Shown: piece after piece, positions 42,677 through 51,937 of the stretch
How the letters are laid out: each line of letters starts with the position of its first letter
How positions within the stretch are numbered: the stretch's first letter is position 1
From: TMED14 sp041158165
GTDB taxonomy: Bacteria; Bacteroidota; Bacteroidia; Flavobacteriales; Schleiferiaceae
Length of the DNA: 64,000 bases
Reading direction: 5' to 3'
Assembly (NCBI GenBank): GCA_041158165.1
Contig: JBEBBW010000001.1
Span: 62,001-126,000, forward strand
Made by a program: the position numbers and the translations under genes
The notes under the pieces: generated by a model
Told to the model about the DNA's origin: nothing
The model's database searches: none
The model's input: the letters and a program-made list of their open reading frames with translations, nothing else

Positions 42677-43798
42677 ATGGCAGAACAACTGCGCATCATC
42701 ATCTCAGGCGGCGGCACCGGCGGACACATTTTTCCCGCCGTCAGCATCGCCCGCGAAATTCAGGCTCGCTACCCCCAGGCCCGCATTCTCTTTGTGGGCG
42801 CAGAAGGCCGCATGGAGATGGAACGCGTACCTGCCGCAGGGTTTCCGATCGAGGGAATTCGGATCGCCGGATTCCAGCGCAAAAAACTGCTGGCCAACCT
42901 CAGCCTTCCTGGCAAAATATGGTCGAGCCTCAAGCGGGTCCGCGCCATCATGGAACGCGAGCAACCCCATCTGGTCATCGGCACCGGAGGCTACGTCAGC
43001 GGCCCTACCCTTTGGATGGCCCAGCGCATGGGCATACCGACGCTAATCCAGGAACAAAACAGCTTCGCCGGCTGGACCAACCGATGGCTGAGCAAGAAGG
43101 CTGGCGCCATCTGCGTCGCCTACCCGGGCATGGAATCGGCTTTTCCCGCAGACCGAATTCGCTTCACGGGCAACCCCGTGCGCCCCGACCTCGCGGCCCT
43201 CGCCTTTGAACCCACCACCGACGTCCTTCGGGCCGAAGCCAAGGTGAAGCTGGGCTACGATCCGGCCAAGCCGCTCGTACTCATCTTGGGCGGCAGCCAG
43301 GGTGCGCGCGCCATCAACGAAGGCGTAGCCTCCTGCGAAAACATGTGGCGCTCCAGCGACATCCAAATTTTCTGGCAGTGCGGTCGCTTTTATGCCCAAG
43401 ACCTCATTGCCCGCTTCGGACAAGGCCGCGGCCGCCAAATCAGCGCCTTCATCGACGACATGCCGAGCGTACTTCGCGCCGCAGACCTCGTGCTGTCGCG
43501 CGCCGGAGCCGGCACCCTTAGCGAACTGACCTGTGCAGGATCGGCTTCGGTGCTCGTTCCGTCGCCGAACGTAGCAGAAGACCACCAGACCCACAACGCC
43601 CAAAGCCTCGTGGCTGCTGGCGCCGCAGTCATCATGCCCGAGGTCAACATTGCCAACCTGTGTGGCCACGTACACGGCCTGCTGTACCGCCCCGACGAGC
43701 TTGAACTGCTGCGCGGCAACGCCCGCAAGCTCGCGAAGCCCCACGCCGCAGCCGACATCGTAACCGAATGCGAACGCCTTTGGACATGGCGCAGCTAA
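42677..43798 (+). CDS. murG: UDP-GlcNAc:lipid I GlcNAc transferase MurG
   Basis: 373 residues. RIIISGGGTGGHIFPAVSIA, VIGTGGYVSGPTLWMAQRMGIPTLIQEQNS, FTGNPVRPDL, LILGGSQGARAINE and LVLSRAGAGTLSELTCAGSASVLVPSPNVAEDHQTHNA are the family motifs in order. It is a peripheral membrane GT-B enzyme making lipid II. The 3' end overlaps the murC reading frame. Confidence 0.97.
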   Translation: MAEQLRIIISGGGTGGHIFPAVSIAREIQARYPQARILFVGAEGRMEMERVPAAGFPIEGIRIAGFQRKKLLANLSLPGKIWSSLKRVRAIMEREQPHLVIGTGGYVSGPTLWMAQRMGIPTLIQEQNSFAGWTNRWLSKKAGAICVAYPGMESAFPADRIRFTGNPVRPDLAALAFEPTTDVLRAEAKVKLGYDPAKPLVLILGGSQGARAINEGVASCENMWRSSDIQIFWQCGRFYAQDLIARFGQGRGRQISAFIDDMPSVLRAADLVLSRAGAGTLSELTCAGSASVLVPSPNVAEDHQTHNAQSLVAAGAAVIMPEVNIANLCGHVHGLLYRPDELELLRGNARKLAKPHAAADIVTECERLWTWRS

Positions 43799-45135
43799 AT
43801 CGGCAACCGGCGGCGCTCGGCGCCATTCCGGCCCTGGACTTCGTGGGCATCGGCGGCATCGGCATGTCGTCGCTGGCCCGCTGGGCCATGGCGCGCGGAA
43901 TTCCCGTGACCGGCTACGACAAAACTCCCTCGGACCTCACCGACGCCCTGCAGCGCGAAGGGGCGCGCCTTCGCTTTGACGAATCGCTCGAAGCCTGGAC
44001 CATTCCGGCCAACGCCTGGGTGATTTACACGCCCGCCATCCCCGCGGACCATCCCCAGTTGGTGGCCGCCAAAGCCCAAGGGCGAATCCTGCTCAAGCGC
44101 GCAGAACTCCTGGGCCAGATCGCCAACGCGGGTACCTGCTTGGCGGTTGGCGGAACCCACGGCAAGACCACCACGTCGGCCATGCTCGCGTGGATGCTCC
44201 ACCAGCACCAACCCATCCAGGCCTTTTTGGGCGGAATTGCCGCGAACTTCGCCTCCAACTGCCTTCCGGGCCCAGCCGACCTCAGCGTGGTCGAGGCCGA
44301 CGAATTCGACCGCTCCTTCCTGCAGCTGCACCCCCACGCCGCGGTCATTACCAGCACCGACGCGGACCACCTCGACATCTACGGCGAGGCCGACTCGGTC
44401 GTCGACGGATTTCGCGCGTTCGCCGGGCAGGTCAAGGGGCCGCTTTTTGCGGGCCCGGGCTGCGCGGAGCTTCCCGGCGCAGAACCCTACGGGCGTCCTG
44501 GCGATCGCTACAGCTACCGGGACGTGCAGGTGGTGAACGGAATCCAGCATTTCACGCTCCTGGTCGACGGCATCGAGGTGCGGACCCAGGCAGGACTTCC
44601 CGGCTTGCACAACGTCGAAAACGCAGTTGCTGCGGCGGCGCTGGCCCACAGCGTGGGCATGCCCGCGGCGGCGATCGGCGAAGCCATCGCCAGCTTCCGC
44701 GGGGTAGCGCGGCGGTTTGACCGCCGCGCGAGCGCCGCCGGCCGCCACTACATTGACGATTACGCCCACCACCCCACGGAACTCACGCGCTTCATCCAAG
44801 CGCTTCGGGGGATGTTCCCGGGCGAGAAGATTGCCTTGCTCTTTCAGCCCCACCTGTACAGCCGAACGCGCGACTTTGCGCCGGGTTTTGCCGAGGCCCT
44901 CAAAGGTGCCGACTTCGTCGGCATCCTGCCCATTTACGCAGCCCGCGAGCGCGCCATGGCCGGTGTGGACAGCGCCATGCTGGCGGCCCGGATTCCGGGC
45001 GCCCAGCTGGTAGCTTATGACCGGGGCGCGCAATGGCTGGCGAGCCAGCCCGCCACCGTGGTCGCCACGGTGGGCGCGGGCGACATTGACCGATTGGTTC
45101 CCCACGTCGAACAGCTAATCCGTGCCAACGCATGA
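43768..45135 (+). CDS. murC: UDP-MurNAc:L-alanine ligase MurC
   Basis: 455 residues from the ATG at 43768. The in-frame ATG at 43786 (MAQLNRQP) shortens the overlap with murG from 31 to 13 bp and may be the true start. LDFVGIGGIGMSSLARWA, the ATP loop VGGTHGKTTTSAML, VVEADEFDRSFLQLHP and YIDDYAHHPTEL identify MurC. Its stop overlaps ftsQ by ATGA. Confidence 0.95.
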   Translation: MRTPLDMAQLNRQPAALGAIPALDFVGIGGIGMSSLARWAMARGIPVTGYDKTPSDLTDALQREGARLRFDESLEAWTIPANAWVIYTPAIPADHPQLVAAKAQGRILLKRAELLGQIANAGTCLAVGGTHGKTTTSAMLAWMLHQHQPIQAFLGGIAANFASNCLPGPADLSVVEADEFDRSFLQLHPHAAVITSTDADHLDIYGEADSVVDGFRAFAGQVKGPLFAGPGCAELPGAEPYGRPGDRYSYRDVQVVNGIQHFTLLVDGIEVRTQAGLPGLHNVENAVAAAALAHSVGMPAAAIGEAIASFRGVARRFDRRASAAGRHYIDDYAHHPTELTRFIQALRGMFPGEKIALLFQPHLYSRTRDFAPGFAEALKGADFVGILPIYAARERAMAGVDSAMLAARIPGAQLVAYDRGAQWLASQPATVVATVGAGDIDRLVPHVEQLIRANA

Positions 45136-45887
45136 AACCTTGGATGCGCAAAACGGTCGTACTAAGTTCCTGGTTACTCGGGCTAGGTGGGCTTGGTGCG
45201 GGCATCGCTTTTGGCCTTCAGCCCCGGGGAACGGCCGCCGTGCGCGAGGCCAAAATTCGAATTCACCAGCCCCACGAACAGGTCTTGCTGCTTGCCGCTG
45301 ATTTGCATCCCATTCTCGCTGAGGAGGGTGCGCCATGGAAGGGCAAAAACCTCAAAGAAATCAACATTCCGCTGTTAGAAGAAAAGCTGAAAAGCCACCC
45401 GCAGGTGAAAAACGCCGAGGTATTTTCATCGTGGGATGGAACAGTCTACAGTGTCGTGAAGCAAAAAGTTGCCAAAGCACGCATTTCCAACGGAATACAA
45501 AGCGCATACTGCGACGCTTCAGGAAACCTATTCCCCATTTCGAAGCACGACAACCCTCGCCTTCCGCTCGTTACCGGAGCCTACACGCGCTCGCGTCGGG
45601 TGGAAGCCCTTCAGCTTTTGGACCGCGCCGCCCAGCATTCGGCGTTCCGCGGCGGTTGGTACGCGCTTGATTTCACCCCAGAAAACGGGTTCACCGCCTT
45701 CCCAGAGTGGCACCCGCACCGGATTGTTTGGGGCGACGCTTTGGCGTTTGCCGACAAAGCCCACCGCGCCAAGGCAATTTATGCCTACGCGCTTCAAAAC
45801 CAGTTTCTTGACCAACTTGACCGCCTCGACGTGCGCTTTGAAAACCAAGTGGTCTACACCCGAAATTCTACTCCTAGCCAACCATGA
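45132..45887 (+). CDS. ftsQ: FtsQ/DivIB-like division protein
   Basis: 251 residues. An N-terminal membrane helix (VVLSSWLLGLGGLGAGIAFGL) precedes periplasmic beta-strand repeats with NIPLLEEKLKSHPQVKNAEVFSSWDGTVYSVVKQ, the POTRA-like/FtsQ pattern, and YCDASGNLFPIS. Position between murC and ftsA with 4-bp overlaps on both sides supports it. Family identity is low, as usual for FtsQ in this phylum. Confidence 0.87.
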   Translation: MKPWMRKTVVLSSWLLGLGGLGAGIAFGLQPRGTAAVREAKIRIHQPHEQVLLLAADLHPILAEEGAPWKGKNLKEINIPLLEEKLKSHPQVKNAEVFSSWDGTVYSVVKQKVAKARISNGIQSAYCDASGNLFPISKHDNPRLPLVTGAYTRSRRVEALQLLDRAAQHSAFRGGWYALDFTPENGFTAFPEWHPHRIVWGDALAFADKAHRAKAIYAYALQNQFLDQLDRLDVRFENQVVYTRNSTPSQP

Positions 45888-47335
45888 ACACGCACCGCAT
45901 TGCCGTAGGTCTTGACATCGGCACCACCAAAATCGCCGTACTCGTCGGCCGCCTCGACGAATACCGCAAGCTCGAAATCCTCGGATACGGTACCGCTCCG
46001 AGCATGGGCGTGCAGCGCGGCGTCGTCGTGAACATTACGCAGACCATCGAATCGATCCAGCAGGCCGTCGAAGCCGCCAAAATCGATTGCGGTTTTGACA
46101 TCAACGGAGTGGTGGTGGGCATCGCCGGGCAGCACATTCGAAGCTTGCAGCACAGCGACTACATCACTCGCGTAGACGCCGAAGAGGTGATTGACGAGCT
46201 CGACCTCGAGCGCCTCACCGAAAACGTGCACAAGCTGGCCATGATGCCGGGCGAAGAAATCATTCACGTGATTCCCCAGGAATACAAGGTGGACGGCCAG
46301 GGCGACATCAAAGAGCCTTGCGGCATGTACGGCGCCCGACTCGAAGCCACCTTCCACATTGTCGTGGGCCAGGTGACCAGCATTCGCAACATTGCGCGCT
46401 GCGTAAAGTCGGCTGACCTCGACCTCAAAGCCATTAACCTCGAGCCCTTGGCCAGCGCCGAGGCCGTGCTCAGCCAAGAAGAGAAGGAAGCCGGCGTGGT
46501 GCTCGTAGACATTGGCGGCGGAACGACCGACATCGCCATCTTCAAAGACGGCATCATTCGCCACACGGCGGTGATCCCCTACGGCGGCAACATCATCACC
46601 AACGACATTAAAGAGGGCTGCAGCATCATCGAGAAGCAGGCCGAACAGCTCAAGGTGAAGTTTGGCTCCGCATGGCCAGGCGAAAACAAGGACAACGAAA
46701 TTGTTTCGATTCCCGGACTGCGCGGACGCGACCCTAAAGAGATCAGCCTCAAGACCTTGAGCCGAATCATTCATGCCCGCACCACCGAAATCATCAACGC
46801 GGTGTTCACCGAAATCAAAAACTACGGCTACGACCAGCCGTCGCGCAAGCTGATTGCGGGCGTGGTGATCACGGGCGGCGGAAGCCAACTCAAGCACGTG
46901 AAGCAGTTGGTGGAGTACCTCACGGGCATGGACACCCGGATTGGCTACCCGAACGAGCACCTGGCCGCGCTTCCCTCGGACCACGCGCTGAATTCACCGA
47001 TGTACGCGACCGCCGTTGGTCTTTTGATGAAGGGGCTCGAAGGCCGCGACGTCGAAGGCTTTGTTCGCGAAGCTTCGAGCGAGGCCGCGAGCACCGAAGC
47101 GCACCCCATCGAGGCTGCGTGGGACTTCCCCAGCGCACCGGCCGCCGCCGCATTTGAGGCTCCAGCGGTTGAGTCCGCGAGCGAAGCCCAGCTTGAAGAC
47201 CTGCGCGAACTCGAAGCCGTTCCTGCCGCGAGCAGCGCCGCAGAACAGCCCCAAAAAACCAAGGCCAAAGGCGACTTTTTCAAGCGCTGGGCCGACGGAT
47301 TCCTCAAGCTCATTGACGACAACGATTTGAATTAA
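45884..47335 (+). CDS. ftsA: Division actin-like protein FtsA
   Basis: 483 residues. IAVGLDIGTTKIAVLVG, the 1C domain (VVVGIAGQHIRSLQH), GVVLVDIGGGTTDIAIFKDG and GVVITGGGSQLKHVKQLVEYLTG are the actin-fold phosphate and adenosine motifs. From about residue 390 an Ala/Glu/Ser/Pro-rich linker runs to the C-terminal amphipathic segment GDFFKRWADGFLKLIDDND, the likely membrane anchor. It ends four bases before ftsZ. Confidence 0.96.
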   Translation: MNTHRIAVGLDIGTTKIAVLVGRLDEYRKLEILGYGTAPSMGVQRGVVVNITQTIESIQQAVEAAKIDCGFDINGVVVGIAGQHIRSLQHSDYITRVDAEEVIDELDLERLTENVHKLAMMPGEEIIHVIPQEYKVDGQGDIKEPCGMYGARLEATFHIVVGQVTSIRNIARCVKSADLDLKAINLEPLASAEAVLSQEEKEAGVVLVDIGGGTTDIAIFKDGIIRHTAVIPYGGNIITNDIKEGCSIIEKQAEQLKVKFGSAWPGENKDNEIVSIPGLRGRDPKEISLKTLSRIIHARTTEIINAVFTEIKNYGYDQPSRKLIAGVVITGGGSQLKHVKQLVEYLTGMDTRIGYPNEHLAALPSDHALNSPMYATAVGLLMKGLEGRDVEGFVREASSEAASTEAHPIEAAWDFPSAPAAAAFEAPAVESASEAQLEDLRELEAVPAASSAAEQPQKTKAKGDFFKRWADGFLKLIDDNDLN

Positions 47336-47339
47336 CCCT

Positions 47340-49661
47340 ATGGACCTCAATCCTCTAGATTTCGACCTTCCCAAGCATCGTTCGTCTGCCATTAAAGTGG
47401 TGGGTGTAGGTGGCGGTGGCTCCAACGCCGTCAACTACATGAAAAACCAAGGCATTCGCGGTGTGGACTTCATTGTCTGCAACACCGACGCTCAGGCCTT
47501 AGCCCACAGTCCGGTAGAAACGAAGATTCAGCTCGGAGCGACCTTGACCGAAGGCCTTGGCGCCGGAGCCAACCCCGAAGTGGGCGAACAGGCCGCGCTG
47601 GAGAGCTACGCTGAAATCCAAGCCGCGCTGGGCGCACAAACCAAGATGGTGTTCATCACCGCCGGCATGGGCGGCGGCACCGGAACGGGCGCCGCTCCGA
47701 TCATCGCAAAGGCCGCGCGCGAGCTCGGCATCCTCACGGTGGGCATCGTCACCGCTCCGTTTGGATTTGAAGGCAACATGCGCCTGCGCCAAGCGGAACT
47801 GGGCATCGAGCGCCTCCGCGACCACGTGGATTCACTGATTGTCATCAACAACAACAAACTCCGCGAGGTGTACGGCAACCTCGGATTCAAGCAAGGCTTC
47901 ATGAAGGCCGACGAGGTTTTGTCGACGGCTGCGCGCGGAATCGCCGAGGTCATCACCCACCACTACAGCGTCAACATTGACCTTCGCGACGCCAAAACGG
48001 TGCTGCACGACAGCGGCACCGCCATCATGGGCAGCTCGAAGGCCTCAGGTTCAACGCGCGCCCTTTCGTCGGTGCGCAGTGCGCTCGACAGCCCGCTGCT
48101 CAACGACAACCACATTGAGGGCGCACGCTACGTGCTGCTGCTCATCGTCAGCGGCACCGGAGAGCACGAGGTCACCCTCGACGAGATTGGCGAAATCAAC
48201 GACTTTATTCAGGAGCAAGCCGGCCGCCAGGTTGACATCATCATGGGTATTGGCGAAGACCCGCACCTCGGCGACGCCCTTCAGGTTACGGTAATTGCAA
48301 CCGGTTTTAGCGCAACCAATCCCATTGGCGCAGTGAAGCCCGCGGAACCCGAAAAAGTTGTGTACGAACTCCGCGCGGACTCCTCGCCGGGATCGCAATT
48401 CAATTTGTTTGAAGAGCCGGTGCGCAGCAAGAGTCCGCTCGAAACCGAAGCGGTAAGCCCGGTGGACGCGCCCATTGCCAATGTGTTCGAATCATCTGCT
48501 GCTGCATTCGAAGTCGAAGAGCCGGCCGTTGCCGCAACCGACGTAGACGCCCCGTGGGACGTACCTGTAGCCGAAACCAAGGAGCTGGATGCCACCGATT
48601 TGCCCTCAGGGGAGGTCGAAGAGCCCATGATCGTTGCGTCGCTCGACGACGAAGGCGACGCGTTCAGCTTTGAGCTGCGCACCGAAGAGCCATGGGACGC
48701 CGCAGCGCCAGAAGCCGAGGTTGTTGCCGAGGTTACTGAGGTTGCCGAGGTTGCCGAGGTTGCCGAAACGCCCGCCGAAGCCAACTCAAACGAGGTGGTT
48801 TTTGAAGCCGAGGCGGCCAGTCCCACGATGACCTGGACCCTTGATTGGAACGACGAGCCAGCTCGCCCTGCGAAGGCCGTTGGTCTTGACGAGCTTTTGG
48901 CTTTTGAGGCCTCGCTGCGCGGTGCGGAGCCTGAAGCCCCTGCGCCCGCCGACGTTGCCGCGATGGACTTTCCGGCAGCGGAGACCGCCTCGGAGTTCGA
49001 GCTCGAACCCACCGCGGCGTTCACTGCTGACCCCAAGGAGCCGTTCCTTCTGAACGAGACCGAGGAAGTTCATGCTTTGGATGCAATGGACGCTCCCGTT
49101 GCCATGGAGACCGAAGACCAACTGGCGGCATTCGATGCATTCGAGGCTCCTGTGTCGGCCGAAGCTCCCGCTGCAATCGATGAGGTTGACGCGTTTGAAG
49201 CGCCAGTTGCTTTTGAAGCGCCCGAGGCCGTTGAAGCGCCCGAAGCAATTGAAGCACCAAAGGCATTCGAAGCACCTGCTCAATTTGACGCACCTGCCGC
49301 CCGTCCCGCCGCCGCGGCCAGCGCGGAAGAGGTCCGATTCGAAGTGCGCACGGCACCCGTGAACACCATGTTTGCCCCAGAAATTGATCCAGACCGCGAC
49401 AGCCTTGAAGAAACCATGCGCCGCATGGCTCAAGAGCGACGCGCCTACCTGCAGGCGTTTAGCCACCGTTTTGGTCAAAACCAGGCCCGCATGCAGCAAG
49501 GTGATTTGGACCGTCCCGCGTTCGAACGCCAGGGCTGGGACCTTGACGCCTCTGCGCGCTACTCACAGCAAAACGCACTGGGTGACCACATGGTCCGCGG
49601 AGAAAAGAACGACCTGGAGTTCCGCCCCAATAATTCGTTTTTGCACGACAATGTCGATTGA
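47340..49661 (+). CDS. ftsZ: Division tubulin homologue FtsZ with very long C-terminal linker
   Basis: 773 residues, against roughly 380 in E. coli. Residues about 1-340 are a normal FtsZ core: VGVGGGGSNAVNYM, GMGGGTGTGAAPIIAKAAREL, FGFEGNMRLRQAE, DNHIEGARYVLLLIVSG. Residues about 345-745 form an acidic, Ala/Glu/Pro-rich linker with short tandem repeats. The protein ends in FRPNNSFLHDNVD, the conserved C-terminal peptide of Bacteroidota FtsZ for partner binding. So the extension is an internal linker, not a fusion. It overlaps the YqeY-like gene by 11 bp. Confidence 0.96.
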   Translation: MDLNPLDFDLPKHRSSAIKVVGVGGGGSNAVNYMKNQGIRGVDFIVCNTDAQALAHSPVETKIQLGATLTEGLGAGANPEVGEQAALESYAEIQAALGAQTKMVFITAGMGGGTGTGAAPIIAKAARELGILTVGIVTAPFGFEGNMRLRQAELGIERLRDHVDSLIVINNNKLREVYGNLGFKQGFMKADEVLSTAARGIAEVITHHYSVNIDLRDAKTVLHDSGTAIMGSSKASGSTRALSSVRSALDSPLLNDNHIEGARYVLLLIVSGTGEHEVTLDEIGEINDFIQEQAGRQVDIIMGIGEDPHLGDALQVTVIATGFSATNPIGAVKPAEPEKVVYELRADSSPGSQFNLFEEPVRSKSPLETEAVSPVDAPIANVFESSAAAFEVEEPAVAATDVDAPWDVPVAETKELDATDLPSGEVEEPMIVASLDDEGDAFSFELRTEEPWDAAAPEAEVVAEVTEVAEVAEVAETPAEANSNEVVFEAEAASPTMTWTLDWNDEPARPAKAVGLDELLAFEASLRGAEPEAPAPADVAAMDFPAAETASEFELEPTAAFTADPKEPFLLNETEEVHALDAMDAPVAMETEDQLAAFDAFEAPVSAEAPAAIDEVDAFEAPVAFEAPEAVEAPEAIEAPKAFEAPAQFDAPAARPAAAASAEEVRFEVRTAPVNTMFAPEIDPDRDSLEETMRRMAQERRAYLQAFSHRFGQNQARMQQGDLDRPAFERQGWDLDASARYSQQNALGDHMVRGEKNDLEFRPNNSFLHDNVD
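48730..48768 (+). repeat. 9-bp tandem repeat in the ftsZ linker (GAGGTTGCC)
   Basis: Four consecutive 9-base GAGGTT(A/G)C(T/C) units encode EVT EVA EVA EVA in frame inside the linker. Confidence 0.7.
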
Positions 49662-50112
49662 AGCGTTTGAAGCCCAATTGGGCGAAGACATGAAGGACGC
49701 GATGCGCGCCAAAGACCAAGTCCGCCTTGAAGCAGTGCGGTCGATTCGCGCTGCCCTCACCACCGAAAAGACGTCGGCCGCCAACCAAGGCACGCTGAAC
49801 GACGCCCAAGTGCTCGCGGTGCTTCAGCGCCTTAAAAAGCAACGAATTGAAGCGGCCGAGATTTTCAACGCCCAAAACCGCACTGACCTTGCCCAGGTAG
49901 AAGAAGCACAGCTCGCAGTGATTCAGACGTACCTGCCTGAAGCCCTTGAGGGCGAGGCACTCCACCACGCGGTGAAGGAATTGCTCGACGCCAACAGCAT
50001 TACCCAAGCCGGCCAATTTGGTCAGGCCATGGGCATTGCTTCAAAAGCCCTTGCGGGCCGCGCTGACGGCAAGGCCATTTCGGCTGCGGTCAAAGCGCTC
50101 CTACAAGGATAA
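49651..50112 (+). CDS. GatB/YqeY domain-containing protein
   Basis: 153 residues from the ATG at 49651, which overlaps the ftsZ stop; the frame open from 49372 lies inside ftsZ. MSIEAFEAQLGEDMKDAMRAKDQVRLEAVRSIRAAL, LAVLQRLKKQRIEAAEIFNAQNRTDLAQVEEAQLAVIQTYLPE and the C-terminal GQFGQAMGIASKALAGRADGKAISAAVKALL match the YqeY family, an all-helical domain shared with the GatB tail and thought to contact tRNA. It is commonly found behind ftsZ in Bacteroidota. Confidence 0.93.
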   Translation: MSIEAFEAQLGEDMKDAMRAKDQVRLEAVRSIRAALTTEKTSAANQGTLNDAQVLAVLQRLKKQRIEAAEIFNAQNRTDLAQVEEAQLAVIQTYLPEALEGEALHHAVKELLDANSITQAGQFGQAMGIASKALAGRADGKAISAAVKALLQG

Positions 50113-50116
50113 ACGC

Positions 50117-50695
50117 TTAATAAAATCCGTACAGCAGGCGAACGGTGACCACGTCAGCCTTATCGACGGACGCCACTGGCACGCGCCAAAGTCCGGCCGA
50201 AAGACTGATCTCATTGCTGTAGTAGTTGTAGCGAACCCCTAGTTCGCCGAACACACCCGTTGACGCATCGCGCACGAAGGCTGGACCGATCCCGCTGTAG
50301 TTGCGCACTTGACGGGCAAATGAACCGTAACCAAGGTTGACAAATGCGCCCACCATGGCGTCAGAGTCCATGGTACTACCTAAGCCCGTTTGCACACTAG
50401 CCGCGAGTGTGTAGTGGTAGCCCAAACCGATGGAATTATCAGCATTACTGGTCAGCGAAAGCCCTAGAGGCGCCGTTAATCCCAACGCAAGCTCATCCCC
50501 CACGGGCATCGTGAACCGCGGAGCATACGTGAGCCCATTGCTAATGAACGGCATGGTGAGCGTAGTCAAATCCAACCCAAGGCTGTAGTCGTAGCCCGCT
50601 GCGTGAAACCACTGTCCTTTTTTAAGGTCAAACGCTTGGGCCTGAACATGCAGTGAGCTTAAGGTGAGCATCGCGCCAACTATCCAATTCTTCAT
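50117..50695 (-). CDS. Putative outer-membrane beta-barrel protein, unknown
   Basis: 192 residues with a signal peptide (MKNWIVGAMLTLSSLHVQAQ). The mature part is made of Gly/aromatic-rich strands (IGLGYHYTLAASVQTGL, MVGAFVNLGYGSFARQV, ISLSAGLWRVPV) ending in LLYGFY, a terminal aromatic typical of barrels assembled by BamA. The family is not recognised. TACCTTTA ends five bases before the ATG. Confidence 0.62.
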   Translation of the reverse strand: MKNWIVGAMLTLSSLHVQAQAFDLKKGQWFHAAGYDYSLGLDLTTLTMPFISNGLTYAPRFTMPVGDELALGLTAPLGLSLTSNADNSIGLGYHYTLAASVQTGLGSTMDSDAMVGAFVNLGYGSFARQVRNYSGIGPAFVRDASTGVFGELGVRYNYYSNEISLSAGLWRVPVASVDKADVVTVRLLYGFY

Positions 50696-50700
50696 AAGCC

Positions 50701-50708
50701 TAAAGGTA
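50701..50708 (-). promoter_or_regulatory. -7-like element TACCTTTA of the barrel gene
   Basis: On the minus strand, one mismatch (last base) to TAnnTTTG, five bases before the ATG at 50695. It is divergent from the MFS promoter nine bases away. Confidence 0.4.
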
Positions 50709-50716
50709 GTGTGCGG

Positions 50717-50724
50717 TACCTTTG
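50717..50724 (+). promoter_or_regulatory. -7 element TACCTTTG of the MFS gene
   Basis: A perfect TAnnTTTG match. It lies inside the longest open frame (GTG at 50711) and seven bases before the GTG at 50732, which decides the start of the permease. Confidence 0.55.
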
Positions 50725-50731
50725 TGCCGAA

Positions 50732-51937
50732 GTGAATATTCCTGTTCTAAGTTGGGTCTGGCGCCAGTACCGCGCTGCATTCGAGGGCCTAAGCCAAGAA
50801 GCTTGGGTGCTGGCCACGGTGATGTTCATCAACCGCGCCGGAACCATGGTACTACCCTTTCTCGGACTGTACCTGCGCGAAGGACTCGGATTCAGCCTGG
50901 CCGACACCGGCTGGATTATGGCGTTCTATGGCGTCGGCTCTATGGTGGGCGCATTAGCTGGCGGCGCACTTTCAGACCGCTGGGGATCCTACCAAGTCCA
51001 GCGAACCGCCCTCTTCGTAGGTTCGGTACTGTTCTTTTTACTCAGCTTTCTAACAGAATTTTGGTCGCTCGCCTTTGGCGTATTCATCTTGACGGCCGTG
51101 GCCGACATGGTGCGGCCCGCGAACTCCTCGGCCGTGTTCGAGTACGCCAAAGAGGGCAACGTGACGCGTGCCTTTTCGCTCAACCGAATGGCCATTAACC
51201 TCGGATTTTCGGTCGGACCCGCCGCCGCAGGCGTTATCGCCGCCTGGAGCTACCAAGGGCTTTTTTGGGCAGACGCCGCGACCTGCGCCGCCGCCGGATT
51301 CCTGTTTGTTGGCTTCTTTCACAAACGCCGCCCTCGACGCGCCCCCGAGAAAGCTAAAGGAGGAAAGTCGCCCTACCGCGACCGCGGAGCGCTGGCCTTC
51401 TCGGTCCTCGTGCTCCTTTTTGCCGTCGCCTTCTTTCAGCTCGTGTCGACCATGCCGCTCTACTACCGCGACGTGTTTAACCTGGGTGAAGAACAAATCG
51501 GACTCCTGCTTGGATTCAACGGACTGCTCATCGTGGCCGTCGAAATGGTCTTCGTCAACTGGGCTCAAAACCGAATCGCGCCCCGCCACGCGATTGCCAT
51601 CGGCGTGCTTGTCATGGCACTTGCGTTTGCCAGCTTAAACTGGGCCACCGGGCTAACTGGGCTCTACGCATCAATGCTCGTGCTCAGTGTCTCTGAAATC
51701 CTGGCCATGCCCTTCATGATATCGTGGATCACCCTTCGCGCCGGCGACGAATCCCGCGGACGCTACCTCGGGCTCTACGCCGCCACGTACGCCCTAGGGC
51801 ACATCATGGCGCCGTTGATCGGCACCTACGTCATCGAGCACTTCGGCTATACCCACCTGTACTATGGGGTGGCGTTGCTGTCGCTCGGAACGGCCTTTGG
51901 TTTTAGCCAGCTACCTCCCGCGATTGTGCGTCGATAA
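50732..51937 (+). CDS. MFS transporter
   Basis: 401 residues from the GTG at 50732, chosen because the upstream GTG at 50711 lies within the promoter. Twelve hydrophobic helices are visible. The loop 2-3 motif appears as GGALSDRWGSYQVQR (MFS motif A-like) and another loop as HKRRPRRAPEKAKGGKSPYRDRG between the halves. The family exports or imports small molecules by proton antiport or symport; the substrate is unknown. The 3' end overlaps the convergent malic enzyme gene by 35 bp. Confidence 0.87.
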   Translation: MNIPVLSWVWRQYRAAFEGLSQEAWVLATVMFINRAGTMVLPFLGLYLREGLGFSLADTGWIMAFYGVGSMVGALAGGALSDRWGSYQVQRTALFVGSVLFFLLSFLTEFWSLAFGVFILTAVADMVRPANSSAVFEYAKEGNVTRAFSLNRMAINLGFSVGPAAAGVIAAWSYQGLFWADAATCAAAGFLFVGFFHKRRPRRAPEKAKGGKSPYRDRGALAFSVLVLLFAVAFFQLVSTMPLYYRDVFNLGEEQIGLLLGFNGLLIVAVEMVFVNWAQNRIAPRHAIAIGVLVMALAFASLNWATGLTGLYASMLVLSVSEILAMPFMISWITLRAGDESRGRYLGLYAATYALGHIMAPLIGTYVIEHFGYTHLYYGVALLSLGTAFGFSQLPPAIVRR

